A DNA stretch of 64,000 bases from Planobispora longispora (lineage in GTDB: Bacteria > Actinomycetota > Actinomycetes > Streptosporangiales > Streptosporangiaceae), in assembly GCF_016863135.1 (NCBI RefSeq), contig NZ_BOOH01000049.1, positions 1 through 64,000 of the forward strand, in the 5' to 3' direction. Positions 9,080 to 16,273 of this stretch are shown piece by piece. The notes below the pieces were generated by a model. It was not told the DNA's origin and searched no databases. It saw only the letters and a list, made by a program, of their open reading frames with translations. Every line of letters begins with the position of its first letter. Within the stretch, counting starts at the first letter, position 1. Made by a program: the position numbers and the translations under genes.

Positions 9080-11053
9080 ATGATCACTCGTCTGCTCGTC
9101 GCGAACCGGGGCGAGATCGCCCGCCGCGTCTTCCGCACCTGCCGCGCCCTCGGCATCGAGACGGTCGCGGTCTTCTCGGACGCCGACGACGGCGCGCCGC
9201 ACGCCGCCGAGGCCGACCACGCCGTACGGCTCCCCGGGGCCCGGCCCGCCGACACCTACCTGTCGATCGAGAAGATCGTCGAGGCCGCCCGGCGCGGCGG
9301 CGCGGACGCCGTCCATCCCGGCTACGGCTTCCTGTCGGAGAACGCCGCGTTCGCCCGCGCCGTCCTCGACGCCGGCCTGACCTGGGTGGGCCCGGACCCC
9401 GCGGCCATCGCCGCCATGGGTTCCAAGATCGAGGCCAAGTCCCTGATGGCCGCCGCCGGAGTGCCCACCCTCCCCAGCCTCGCCGTCCCCGCCGCCGCCG
9501 GCGCCGTGGGCGCGGCCGGGGACTGGCCGTACCCGCTGCTGGTCAAGGCGTCGGCGGGCGGCGGGGGCCGGGGCATGCGGGTCGTCCGTACGCCCGGCGA
9601 GCTCGGCCGGGAGATCGAGGCGGCGCGGCGGGAGGCCGAGGCGGCCTTCGGCGACGGGACGGTCTTCGTCGAGCCGCTGCTGGAGCGCGCCCGGCACATC
9701 GAGGTGCAGATCCTGGCCGACGCGCACGGGACGGTCTGGGCGCTGGGCGAGCGGGAGTGCTCGATCCAGCGGCGGCACCAGAAGGTGGTCGAGGAGACGC
9801 CCTCCCCCGGCGTCTCCCCGGAGCTGCGCGCCCGGTTGTGCGAGGCGGCCGTCCGGGCGGCCCGCGCCATCGGATACATCGGCGCGGGCACCGTCGAGTT
9901 CCTGGTGAAGGACGACACCGTCGCCTTCCTGGAGATGAACACCCGCCTGCAGGTCGAGCACCCGGTCACCGAGTGCGTCCACCGGGTCGACCTGGTCGAG
10001 CTCCAGCTCCGGATCGCCGAGGGTGAGCCCCTGCCCCCGGCTCCCCCGGAGCCGGGGGGTCACGCCATCGAGGTGCGCCTGTACGCCGAGGATCCCGCCC
10101 GCGACTGGCTCCCGCAGAGCGGCGTCCTGCACCGCTTCGACGTCCCCGGCGTGGACGCCCGCTTCTCCCCCGTCACCCACGGCCTCCGGCTGGACTCCGG
10201 CGTCGAGGACGGCTCCGAGATCGGCGTCCACTACGACCCGATGCTCGCCAAGGTCGTCGCGCACGGCGTGAACCGCGCCGACGCCGCCCGCAGGCTCGCC
10301 GCCGCCCTCGCCCGGGCGCGCGTCCACGGCCCCGTCACCAACCGGGACCTGCTGGTGGCGGTCCTGCGTCACCCGTCCTTCCTGGCGGGCGAGACCCACA
10401 CGGGTTTCCTGGACGAGCACGCCCCCGCCGCCTCCCCCTCCGGGGAGTACGGCCTCTCCGCGCTCGCCGCCGCCCTCGCGGAGGCCGCCGCCAACCGGGC
10501 GGCGGCGACCGTGCAGGCCGGGCTGCCCAGCGGGTGGCGCAACGTGCCGTCCCAGCCGCAGCGGGTCTCCTTCCAGGTCGACGGCGGGACGGGCGCGGAC
10601 GTGTGCGCGGTCGCCTACCGCCTCACCCGGGACGGCCTGCGGGCCGACGGCTTCCCGGGCACCGTCCTGGTCGGCGCCACGCCCGGGACCGTGGTGCTGG
10701 AGACCTCCGGCGTGCGGCGCCGCTTCTCGGTCGCCCGCCACGACGGCGTGACGTACGTGGACTCCCCGCTCGGCGCGGTACGGCTCACGCCCCTGCCGCG
10801 CCTGCCCGAACCGGTCGAGACACTGGCCCCGGGCTCCCTGCTGGCCCCGATGCCCGGTACCGTGCTGCGCGTCGAGGTGAAGTCCGGGGAACCGGTCGCC
10901 GCGGGCCAGGTGGTCGTGGTGCTGGAGGCCATGAAGATGGAACATCGGATCATCGCGCCCGCCGGGGGCACGGTGGCGGAGCTGAACGCGACGCCGGGCC
11001 GCCAGGTCGAGGCGGGGGCCGTACTGGCCGTGATCGAGGAAGAACAGGCATGA
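9080..11053 (+). CDS. Acyl-CoA carboxylase alpha subunit (biotin carboxylase plus biotin carrier)
   Basis: About 657 residues. The N-terminal biotin carboxylase domain starts MITRLLVANRGEIARRVF, carries the ATP-grasp loop KASAGGGGRGMRVV near residues 155-170, the ERECSIQRRHQKVVEE block and [15 protein letters not shown] linker domain follows, then a C-terminal biotinyl domain with the lysine motif EAMKMEH about 40 residues from the end. Together with the preceding beta subunit it forms an ATP-dependent acyl-CoA carboxylase. The ATG at 9080 gives the standard N-terminus. A GTG at 9068 overlapping the upstream stop (GTGA) is an alternative and would couple translation. The same GTGA junction occurs in the second carboxylase operon at 42550. 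The domain order is normal and complete. Confidence 0.9.
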   Translation: MITRLLVANRGEIARRVFRTCRALGIETVAVFSDADDGAPHAAEADHAVRLPGARPADTYLSIEKIVEAARRGGADAVHPGYGFLSENAAFARAVLDAGLTWVGPDPAAIAAMGSKIEAKSLMAAAGVPTLPSLAVPAAAGAVGAAGDWPYPLLVKASAGGGGRGMRVVRTPGELGREIEAARREAEAAFGDGTVFVEPLLERARHIEVQILADAHGTVWALGERECSIQRRHQKVVEETPSPGVSPELRARLCEAAVRAARAIGYIGAGTVEFLVKDDTVAFLEMNTRLQVEHPVTECVHRVDLVELQLRIAEGEPLPPAPPEPGGHAIEVRLYAEDPARDWLPQSGVLHRFDVPGVDARFSPVTHGLRLDSGVEDGSEIGVHYDPMLAKVVAHGVNRADAARRLAAALARARVHGPVTNRDLLVAVLRHPSFLAGETHTGFLDEHAPAASPSGEYGLSALAAALAEAAANRAAATVQAGLPSGWRNVPSQPQRVSFQVDGGTGADVCAVAYRLTRDGLRADGFPGTVLVGATPGTVVLETSGVRRRFSVARHDGVTYVDSPLGAVRLTPLPRLPEPVETLAPGSLLAPMPGTVLRVEVKSGEPVAAGQVVVVLEAMKMEHRIIAPAGGTVAELNATPGRQVEAGAVLAVIEEEQA

Positions 11054-11102
11054 ACGCCGCGCGGAGGCAGGGAGCCTCACCCGCGAGGCGCCGAGGAGCG
11101 GA

Positions 11103-11936
11103 GTGGGTCAGGTGAGCAGAGACGGTGGCTGGCCGGTGGAGCGGCTGGTGCACAAGGAGGTGTCCGGCGGGGTCGCCACCATCACGCTGGACTCCCCGCG
11201 CAACCGGAACGCGCTGTCGGTGCGGTTGCTGGGCGATCTCGAGGACCGGCTCAACTGGGCGCTGGCCGAGGAGAGCGTCCGGGTGATCGTGCTCACCGGG
11301 ACCGGGCCGGTGTTCTGCGCCGGAGCGGATCTGAAGGAGCAGCGCGTCGAGCCGGGCGAGGCGCACGAGGCGCCGGTGACCGCGTCGTTCCCGGAGATCA
11401 TGAGCATGATCTGGAACAGCCCCAAGCCGGTCGTCTGCCGGTTGAACGGCACGGCGCGCGCCGGAGGGCTCGGTCTGGTCGCGGCCTGCGACTTCGCGAT
11501 CGCCCCCGACTCGGCGTCGTTCGCGTTCACCGAGGTACGGCTGGGCGTGGTACCCGCGATGATCTCGGTGACCGTGCTGCGGCGGCTCGACCCGCGCGCC
11601 GCCGCCGAGTACCTGATGACCGGGGAGACCTTCGACGCCGCCCGCGCCCAGGAGATCGGCCTGCTGACCCGCGCCGTACCGGCCGGGGAGCTGGACGCCA
11701 CGGTCGCCCACTACGCGGGCATGCTGCTGCGCGGCGGTCCCGAGGCGCTGGCGCTGACCAAGCAGCTGATCCGGCAGGTGCCGGGGCTCACGGTCGAGGA
11801 GGGCATGCGGCGGATGGCCGAGCTGTCCGCCCAGCGGTTCACCTCGGCCGAGGGCCAGGAGGGCATCGCCGCGTTCATGGAGAAGCGCCCGCCCTCCTGG
11901 ATCCCGTCCCGGGAGGAGACCGCGGCCCCCGGGTGA
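11103..11936 (+). CDS. Enoyl-CoA hydratase/isomerase family protein (AtuE/LiuC-like crotonase)
   Basis: A 277-residue crotonase-fold enzyme. FCAGADLKE supplies the first oxyanion-hole segment and NGTARAGGLGLVAACDFAIAP the second. The catalytic glutamate of FTEVRLGVVPA is present. The other classic glutamate (GGGCE in ordinary enoyl-CoA hydratases) is replaced by leucine in AGGLGL, as I recall for methylglutaconyl- and isohexenylglutaconyl-CoA hydratases. This and the operon context suggest it hydrates the carboxylated product of the two preceding genes. It could also complete leucine degradation, since the operon at 38-44 kb has no hydratase. GTG at 11103 follows GAGGAG; GTG at 11112 is an alternative start. 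Confidence 0.85.
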   Translation: MGQVSRDGGWPVERLVHKEVSGGVATITLDSPRNRNALSVRLLGDLEDRLNWALAEESVRVIVLTGTGPVFCAGADLKEQRVEPGEAHEAPVTASFPEIMSMIWNSPKPVVCRLNGTARAGGLGLVAACDFAIAPDSASFAFTEVRLGVVPAMISVTVLRRLDPRAAAEYLMTGETFDAARAQEIGLLTRAVPAGELDATVAHYAGMLLRGGPEALALTKQLIRQVPGLTVEEGMRRMAELSAQRFTSAEGQEGIAAFMEKRPPSWIPSREETAAPG

Positions 11937-11994
11937 GCCGTCCCGCGAAGACCGCACGGCACCGTCCCGCGACCACCCGGCCGAAGGAGGCCCG

Positions 11995-13827
11995 ATGCTC
12001 CGCATCGCCAACTGTTCCGGCTTCTACGGCGACCGGCTCTCGGCCGCGCGGGAGATGGTCGAGGGCGGGCCGATCGACGTGCTCACCGGTGACTGGCTCG
12101 CCGAGCTGACCATGCTCATCCTCGCCGGGAACCGGCTGAAAGGCCGGCCCGGATACGCGCCGACGTTCCTGAAGCAGCTGGAGCAGGTCCTGGGGACCTG
12201 CGCGGACCGGAACATCAAGATCGTCGCCAATGCCGGCGGGCTGGACCCCGAGGGGTGCGCCGCGGCGGTGTCCGCGCTGGCCGACCGGCTCGGCCTGACG
12301 GTGCGGGTCGCCCACGTGACCGGGGACGACCTGCTCGGCGGAGGACCCGGCGAGTCGGGAGGCTCCGCGCCTTCCGGAGAACGGCCCTGGCGGGACGTCC
12401 TGGGCGAGGCGGTGAACGCGGACACCGGGGAGAAGCTGCCGGCGGCCCCCCTGACCGCCAACGCCTATCTGGGCGGCCGGCCGATCGCGACCGCCCTGTC
12501 CGCCGGGGCGGACGTGGTGGTGACCGGGCGCGTCACCGACGCGGCGCTGGTCACCGGGCCCGGCATCTGGCGGTACGGCTGGCGCCCGGACGACTACGAC
12601 GCGCTGGCCGGGTCGGTGGTCGCCGGGCACGTCATCGAGTGCGGCTGTCAGGCGACCGGCGGCAACTACGCCTTCTTCGGCGAGGCGCCGGACCTCGCCC
12701 ACTGCGGTTTCCCGCTGGTGGAACTGGAGGCCGACGGGTCCAGCGTGGTCACCAAGCATCCCGGGACCGGCGGCCTGGTCTCGGTCGGCACGGTCACGGC
12801 CCAGCTGCTGTACGAGATCGGCTCCCCCCGTTACCTCGGTCCCGACGCGGTGGCCCGGTTCGACACGATCCGGCTGGAGCAGCAGGGGCCCGATCGCGTC
12901 CGGATCTCCGGCGTGCGCGGGGAGGCCCCGCCGGACACGCTCAAGGTCGCGGTCAACTACCTCGGGGGCTACCGCAACACCATGACCCTGGTCCTGACCG
13001 GCCTGGACATCGAGGCCAAGGCCCGCCTCGCCCAGGACGCCGTCTGGGCCCGCGTTCCCCGGGACGCCTTCGAGCAGGTCCACACCGAGCTCACCCCCCT
13101 CGGGGACGCCGCCCTGCTCCGGATCACGGTGATGGACTCCGACCGCGCGAAGGCCGGTCGCCGGTTCTCCTCCGCCGTGGTCGAGACCGGCCTGGCGAGC
13201 TATCCGGGCTTCTACGGGCTGACCCCTCCGGGCGACGCCTCGCCGTACGGCGTCTACTGGCCCGTCCTGGTCCCCGCCGCCTCCGTCTCCCCCCGCGTCC
13301 ACCTCGACGGCCGCGAACTCCCCGCCGCCACCGACCCCCTCCCCCCGGCGTCCGCCATCACCGAACGACCCGGCACCGTCCCCGCCTCCACCGGGCAGAC
13401 CGCCTCCTCCTCCGCCACCACCGACCCCCTCCTCCCGGCGCCGGGTCGGCGGGAGGGGGAACGGCGCGGGGCGGCGCCCGTGGACGGCGACCCGCCGGTC
13501 GTCCGGGCCCCGCTGGGGGCGATCATGGGGGCGCGTTCCGGGGACAAGGGCGGCAACGCCAATCTCGGCGTCTGGGTCCGGACGGCCGAGCAGTTCGCGT
13601 GGCTGGCCGGCCATCTGACGGTCGAACGGATCAGGGAGCTGCTCCCCGCGACCGCCGGGCTGAAGATCGAGCGTTTCGAGCTGCCCAACCTGCTCGCCCT
13701 CAACTTCGTCGTCCACGGCCTGCTGGGACGGGGCGTCGCCGCCAGCCCCCGGCTCGACGCCCAGGCCAAGGCTCTCGGCGAGGAGCTGCGCGCCAGGAGC
13801 GCACTGATCCCCCAGCGGTTCCTCTGA
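11995..13827 (+). CDS. AtuA-family acyclic terpene utilisation protein (DUF1446)
   Basis: A 610-residue protein. The N-terminal ~440 residues are the DUF1446/AtuA domain: IANCSGFYGDRLSAA at the start, then DVLTGDWLAELTM, IVANAGGLDPEGCA and VTGRVTDAALV. The C-terminal ~110 residues (from about PLGAIMGARSGDKGGNANLGVWVR) form the AtuA-like ferredoxin-fold domain, often a separate protein elsewhere. Between them lies a low-complexity Ser/Thr/Pro linker of about 55 residues that looks poorly conserved. AtuA is needed for growth on citronellol and geraniol in Pseudomonas, but its reaction is unknown. Last gene of the carboxylase operon; the ATG has GAAGGAGG ahead of it. Confidence 0.88.
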   Translation: MLRIANCSGFYGDRLSAAREMVEGGPIDVLTGDWLAELTMLILAGNRLKGRPGYAPTFLKQLEQVLGTCADRNIKIVANAGGLDPEGCAAAVSALADRLGLTVRVAHVTGDDLLGGGPGESGGSAPSGERPWRDVLGEAVNADTGEKLPAAPLTANAYLGGRPIATALSAGADVVVTGRVTDAALVTGPGIWRYGWRPDDYDALAGSVVAGHVIECGCQATGGNYAFFGEAPDLAHCGFPLVELEADGSSVVTKHPGTGGLVSVGTVTAQLLYEIGSPRYLGPDAVARFDTIRLEQQGPDRVRISGVRGEAPPDTLKVAVNYLGGYRNTMTLVLTGLDIEAKARLAQDAVWARVPRDAFEQVHTELTPLGDAALLRITVMDSDRAKAGRRFSSAVVETGLASYPGFYGLTPPGDASPYGVYWPVLVPAASVSPRVHLDGRELPAATDPLPPASAITERPGTVPASTGQTASSSATTDPLLPAPGRREGERRGAAPVDGDPPVVRAPLGAIMGARSGDKGGNANLGVWVRTAEQFAWLAGHLTVERIRELLPATAGLKIERFELPNLLALNFVVHGLLGRGVAASPRLDAQAKALGEELRARSALIPQRFL

Positions 13828-13894
13828 CCTCACGCCTCACATACGGACATGAGGTCATATCAGGCAACAAATCCCCCGAAAAGGATGGGTGCAA

Positions 13895-13910
13895 TTTAAC
13901 GATTGTTAGC
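13895..13910 (+). promoter_or_regulatory. Sequence resembling the leucine-operon TetR box
   Basis: TTTAACGATTGTTAGC aligns without gaps to the boxes around the TetR gene at 44.2 kb (about NTTAAYGRTNRCTAAC), agreeing at about 13 of 16 positions. It lies between the end of the AtuA-family gene and the small gene at 13982, in a stretch of unusually low GC. Binding is inferred only. Confidence 0.3.
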
Positions 13911-13930
13911 GTCCGACCCCTCGCACCCTC

Positions 13931-13949
13931 TAATATTGCGCGCAATTGC
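13931..13949 (+). promoter_or_regulatory. -10-like element with overlapping palindromes ahead of the XRE cluster
   Basis: TAATAT (13931-13936) overlaps the perfect palindrome ATTGCGCGCAAT (13935-13946), which runs into GCAATTGC (13942-13949). The group lies 33 to 51 bases before the small gene at 13982, where a promoter and operator would be expected. GCAATTGC recurs at 15130 before the other small partner gene. Confidence 0.4.
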
Positions 13950-13981
13950 AAGCCGATGTTGGATCGGGGAAGGAAGCAGTC

Positions 13982-14188
13982 ATGCGTTTGCGGTTTCTCG
14001 GCTCCACGTCGGAGGCGGGCGCCTGCCCCTCCCTCTACGAGACCGACCGGGGCACCATCGTCGTCCAGGGGCTCCATGTCACGGACACCGAGGCCCTGTC
14101 CGATCTCCTTCACGTCCTGGACGGGGAAATCGCGGTCGAGGTCCCCCGGGAACTCCTGGTGGACATCGCCCGCGAGGTGCTGCGATAA
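13982..14188 (+). CDS. Small hypothetical protein, partner of the XRE regulator
   Basis: A 68-residue soluble protein of unknown function. It starts MRLRFLGSTSEAGACPSLYET and has RGTIVVQGLHV in the middle and EIAVEVPRELLVDIAREVL at the end. Small proteins of this pattern occur next to XRE/DUF5753 regulators in actinomycetes, where such small partners are thought to modulate or be controlled by the regulator. The ATG at 13982 follows GGGGAAGGAAG, a good ribosome site, so I prefer it to an in-frame upstream ATG at 13946. No catalytic motif is seen. Confidence 0.7.
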   Translation: MRLRFLGSTSEAGACPSLYETDRGTIVVQGLHVTDTEALSDLLHVLDGEIAVEVPRELLVDIAREVLR

Positions 14189-14272
14189 ATATTGATCACG
14201 ATTAGGGCCGTCCCTATGGCCTGATCCACGCCTGCGGGTCTACTCTCGTGCGGCACCGTACGGGAGGTCGCG

Positions 14273-15145
14273 TTGAGTGGGTTCCAGCAGGCCAGGGCAG
14301 ACCTCGGCATGCAGCTCAGGCAGCTGCGGGAGACCGCCCGGCTCTCGGGCAAGGATCTCGCCGAACGCCTCGGATGGCAGGCCTCCAAGGTCTCCCGGCT
14401 CGAGAACGCCCGGCAGACCCCGACCGAGGACGACATCGCCCAGTGGGGCCGGGTCACCGGCGCCTCCCCCGAGCTCGTCGAGGAACTGGCCGAACAGCTC
14501 GACGCCCTGATGGAACGGCAGGACTCCTGGAGACAGCGGCACCGCAGCGGCCTGGCCGCCCTCCAGGAGGACATCCGCGACCTGGAGGCGCGGACCACGA
14601 CGTTCCGCGTGTTCGAGCCGGGCGTGGTCATCGGCCTGCTGCAGACCACCGAGTACGCCCGGAGCATCTTCACCAGGATCAAACGCCTCTACAACGCGCC
14701 CGACGAGATCGACGCGGCCATCCTGGTCCGCATGCGGCGCCAGGAGATCCTCTACGACCAGCGCAAACGCTTCCGCTTCATTCTTCCCGAGGCGGTTCTG
14801 CGCTACCGGCTGGCCCCGCTCGACGTGATGCGCGGCCAGCTCGACCGGCTGCTGGCGGTGACCGCGCTGCCGAACGTGGAATTCGGCGTGGTGCCTTTCG
14901 AGGCGACTCTCCCGTCCGCCCTTCTCAACGGTTTCTGGATTTACGACCAGGACCACGTCGCGGTGCCGACCCGGACGCGGGACCTGATCCTGCGCGACCC
15001 GGAGGACATCACCTTCTACGAGCGGGCTTTCGACGAGTTCTGCGAGGTCGCGGTTTTCCACGGGGAGGCCAGGGCGGTCATCATGCGGGTGCTCGACGAT
15101 TTTTCTCGACAATCGAGAGACGAGTCTCCGCAATTGCTTGATTAA
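14273..15145 (+). CDS. XRE-family helix-turn-helix regulator with DUF5753 domain
   Basis: A 290-residue DNA-binding protein. Residues ~8-65 form the Cro/C1-type helix-turn-helix: LRQLRETARLSGKDLAERLGWQ with recognition helix ASKVSRLENARQTP. Residues ~100-280 match DUF5753 (FRVFEPGVVIGLLQTTEYAR, ALPNVEFGVVPF, DPEDITFYERAF), the C-terminal part of WhiJ-type developmental regulators. The TTG start has GGGAGG seven bases ahead. It lies between two small genes on the same strand (13982 and 15192), the usual context of this family. In Streptomyces such triads influence development and antibiotic production; the target here is unknown, but the shared GCAATTGC sites on both sides are candidates. Confidence 0.9.
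   Translation: MSGFQQARADLGMQLRQLRETARLSGKDLAERLGWQASKVSRLENARQTPTEDDIAQWGRVTGASPELVEELAEQLDALMERQDSWRQRHRSGLAALQEDIRDLEARTTTFRVFEPGVVIGLLQTTEYARSIFTRIKRLYNAPDEIDAAILVRMRRQEILYDQRKRFRFILPEAVLRYRLAPLDVMRGQLDRLLAVTALPNVEFGVVPFEATLPSALLNGFWIYDQDHVAVPTRTRDLILRDPEDITFYERAFDEFCEVAVFHGEARAVIMRVLDDFSRQSRDESPQLLD
15130..15137. promoter_or_regulatory. Second GCAATTGC palindrome in the XRE cluster
   Basis: GCAATTGC lies inside the last codons of the XRE gene, 55 bases ahead of the small gene at 15192. With flanks, CGCAATTGCTTG here and CGCAATTGCAAG at 13941 agree at 10 of 12 positions. Confidence 0.35.
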
Positions 15146-15191
15146 GCACCCAAGATCGTGCAATCCTCATCCGAGACGGAGGTGACGCACG

Positions 15192-15452
15192 ATGCTGGAC
15201 ACGCTGTCTTGCCTGGAGAGATTCGCCACGGCGATCCGTTCGCACGCCGATCTGTCCGTGCAGAGCATGTCCTTCGGTGATCCCGCCTACGTGCGCGTGC
15301 GCAACCGCTTCAGCGAGACCCTCATCGAGACCGTGACGTGCTCGCCCGACGGCGGCTTCATCACCTCCTGGGGTTACCGCCTCGGCAGCGCCGACAACAT
15401 CGAGGACGCCGCGGCGCGCCTGGCCTTCCTGCTCGCCGCTCTCCCCGCCTGA
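15192..15452 (+). CDS. Small hypothetical protein downstream of the XRE regulator
   Basis: An 86-residue protein of unknown function. It has no signal peptide or membrane helix. The sequence alternates helix-like ends (LERFATAIRSHADLS; DNIEDAAARLAFLLAAL) around a beta-like centre (SFGDPAYVRVRNRFSETLIETV, GGFITSWGYRLG). It does not show the tryptophan/serine pattern of DUF397, the more common partner of DUF5753 regulators. The ATG follows GACGGAGGTG, a strong ribosome site. The position 46 bases after the XRE gene suggests a shared regulatory unit. Confidence 0.75.
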   Translation: MLDTLSCLERFATAIRSHADLSVQSMSFGDPAYVRVRNRFSETLIETVTCSPDGGFITSWGYRLGSADNIEDAAARLAFLLAALPA

Positions 15453-15534
15453 GTCCCCGGCCCCCTGAGCCCCCGAGCCTCCGGGCGCCGCCCGCTTCCG
15501 GGCCCGCGAACCGGCGATCCCCTCCGCCGTACGG

Positions 15535-16182
15535 CTACGGGGCGGCCTCGGCGGGGAAGGCGGACCGCTCCAGGCCGACCTCCCGGGCCGCGGCGACGCG
15601 CGCGTGCTCCAGCAGCCGGTCACGGGACATGTTGCCGGCCTCCAGGGTGTAGCGGATGGCCAGGCCGTCGAGCATGCCGTCGAGGCGTTCGGCCGCGCCC
15701 TGCGGGTCGTCGCAGACGAACTCGCCCGCGGCCACCCCCATGGCGATCACGTCCCTGAGGATCTCGATCCAGGCGCCCTCGAACTGCAGCAGGATGGTCC
15801 GGACGTGCTCCTCGCGCATCCCGACCGCCCAGGCGTCGAGCCAGAGGATCCAGCCCTGGTCGTCCCGGGAGGCGGGGATGCACAGGCGCAGGATGTGGTC
15901 CAGCCGCTCCACCGCGCTCTCCGGACCGTCGGCGATCTCGCGCAGCCGCTGGATCTCCGCCTCGCTCGTGCTGCGGAGCATCTCGGTGATGAGATCGTCC
16001 TTGGTGGCGAAGTGATAGTGGATCAGCCCGCCGCTCACATTGGTCGCCTTCGCGATGTCGGCCACGCGGGTGCTGGCCAGCCCCCGCTCCAGGACGACCT
16101 TCCGGGCGGCTTCGAGCAACTCGGCCCGCCGCTGGTCTGCCTGGTCGGCGCGACTGCCGCGCGATCCTCCTCCGCTGTGCAC
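15535..16182 (-). CDS. TetR/AcrR-family transcriptional regulator
   Basis: A 215-residue repressor-type protein. The N-terminal helix-turn-helix spans about residues 18-62 (RRAELLEAARKVVLERG, then VADIAKATNVSGGLIHYHFATKDDLI). The C-terminal ligand domain resembles the BetI/TetR_C_6 type (RDDQGWILWLDAWAVGMRE). The gene ends against the small gene at 15452 (82-base convergent gap, no strong hairpin seen). The only usable start is the GTG at 16182, which has no ribosome site but a TAGTCT element six bases ahead, so it is probably leaderless. The adjacent glycosyltransferase gene is on the same strand upstream; whether it is a target is unknown. Confidence 0.85.
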   Translation of the reverse strand: MHSGGGSRGSRADQADQRRAELLEAARKVVLERGLASTRVADIAKATNVSGGLIHYHFATKDDLITEMLRSTSEAEIQRLREIADGPESAVERLDHILRLCIPASRDDQGWILWLDAWAVGMREEHVRTILLQFEGAWIEILRDVIAMGVAAGEFVCDDPQGAAERLDGMLDGLAIRYTLEAGNMSRDRLLEHARVAAAREVGLERSAFPAEAAP

Positions 16183-16194
16183 GGCGCAAGACTA
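16183..16194 (-). promoter_or_regulatory. -10 element of the TetR gene (leaderless)
   Basis: On the minus strand TAGTCT (TANNNT) is followed by six bases and the GTG start, the geometry expected when transcription begins at the start codon. Confidence 0.4.
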
Positions 16195-16273
16195 CAGCAG
16201 CGCACCCTTCCGCCCCCCGTCGCAAGGTTGATCGGCTGTGCGACCGGTGACACGAGGGGACGGAAGGGACTCG

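Noticed and set aside
11050-11115. 21-codon ORF overlapping the stop of the carboxylase alpha gene (ATGA)
   Set aside because: No Shine-Dalgarno; an arginine-rich product is expected by chance in this composition, and it overlaps the crotonase start.
15192-15452. Small gene after the XRE regulator as DUF397
   Set aside because: It lacks the tryptophan-lysine-serine and glycine-asparagine pattern of DUF397 proteins.
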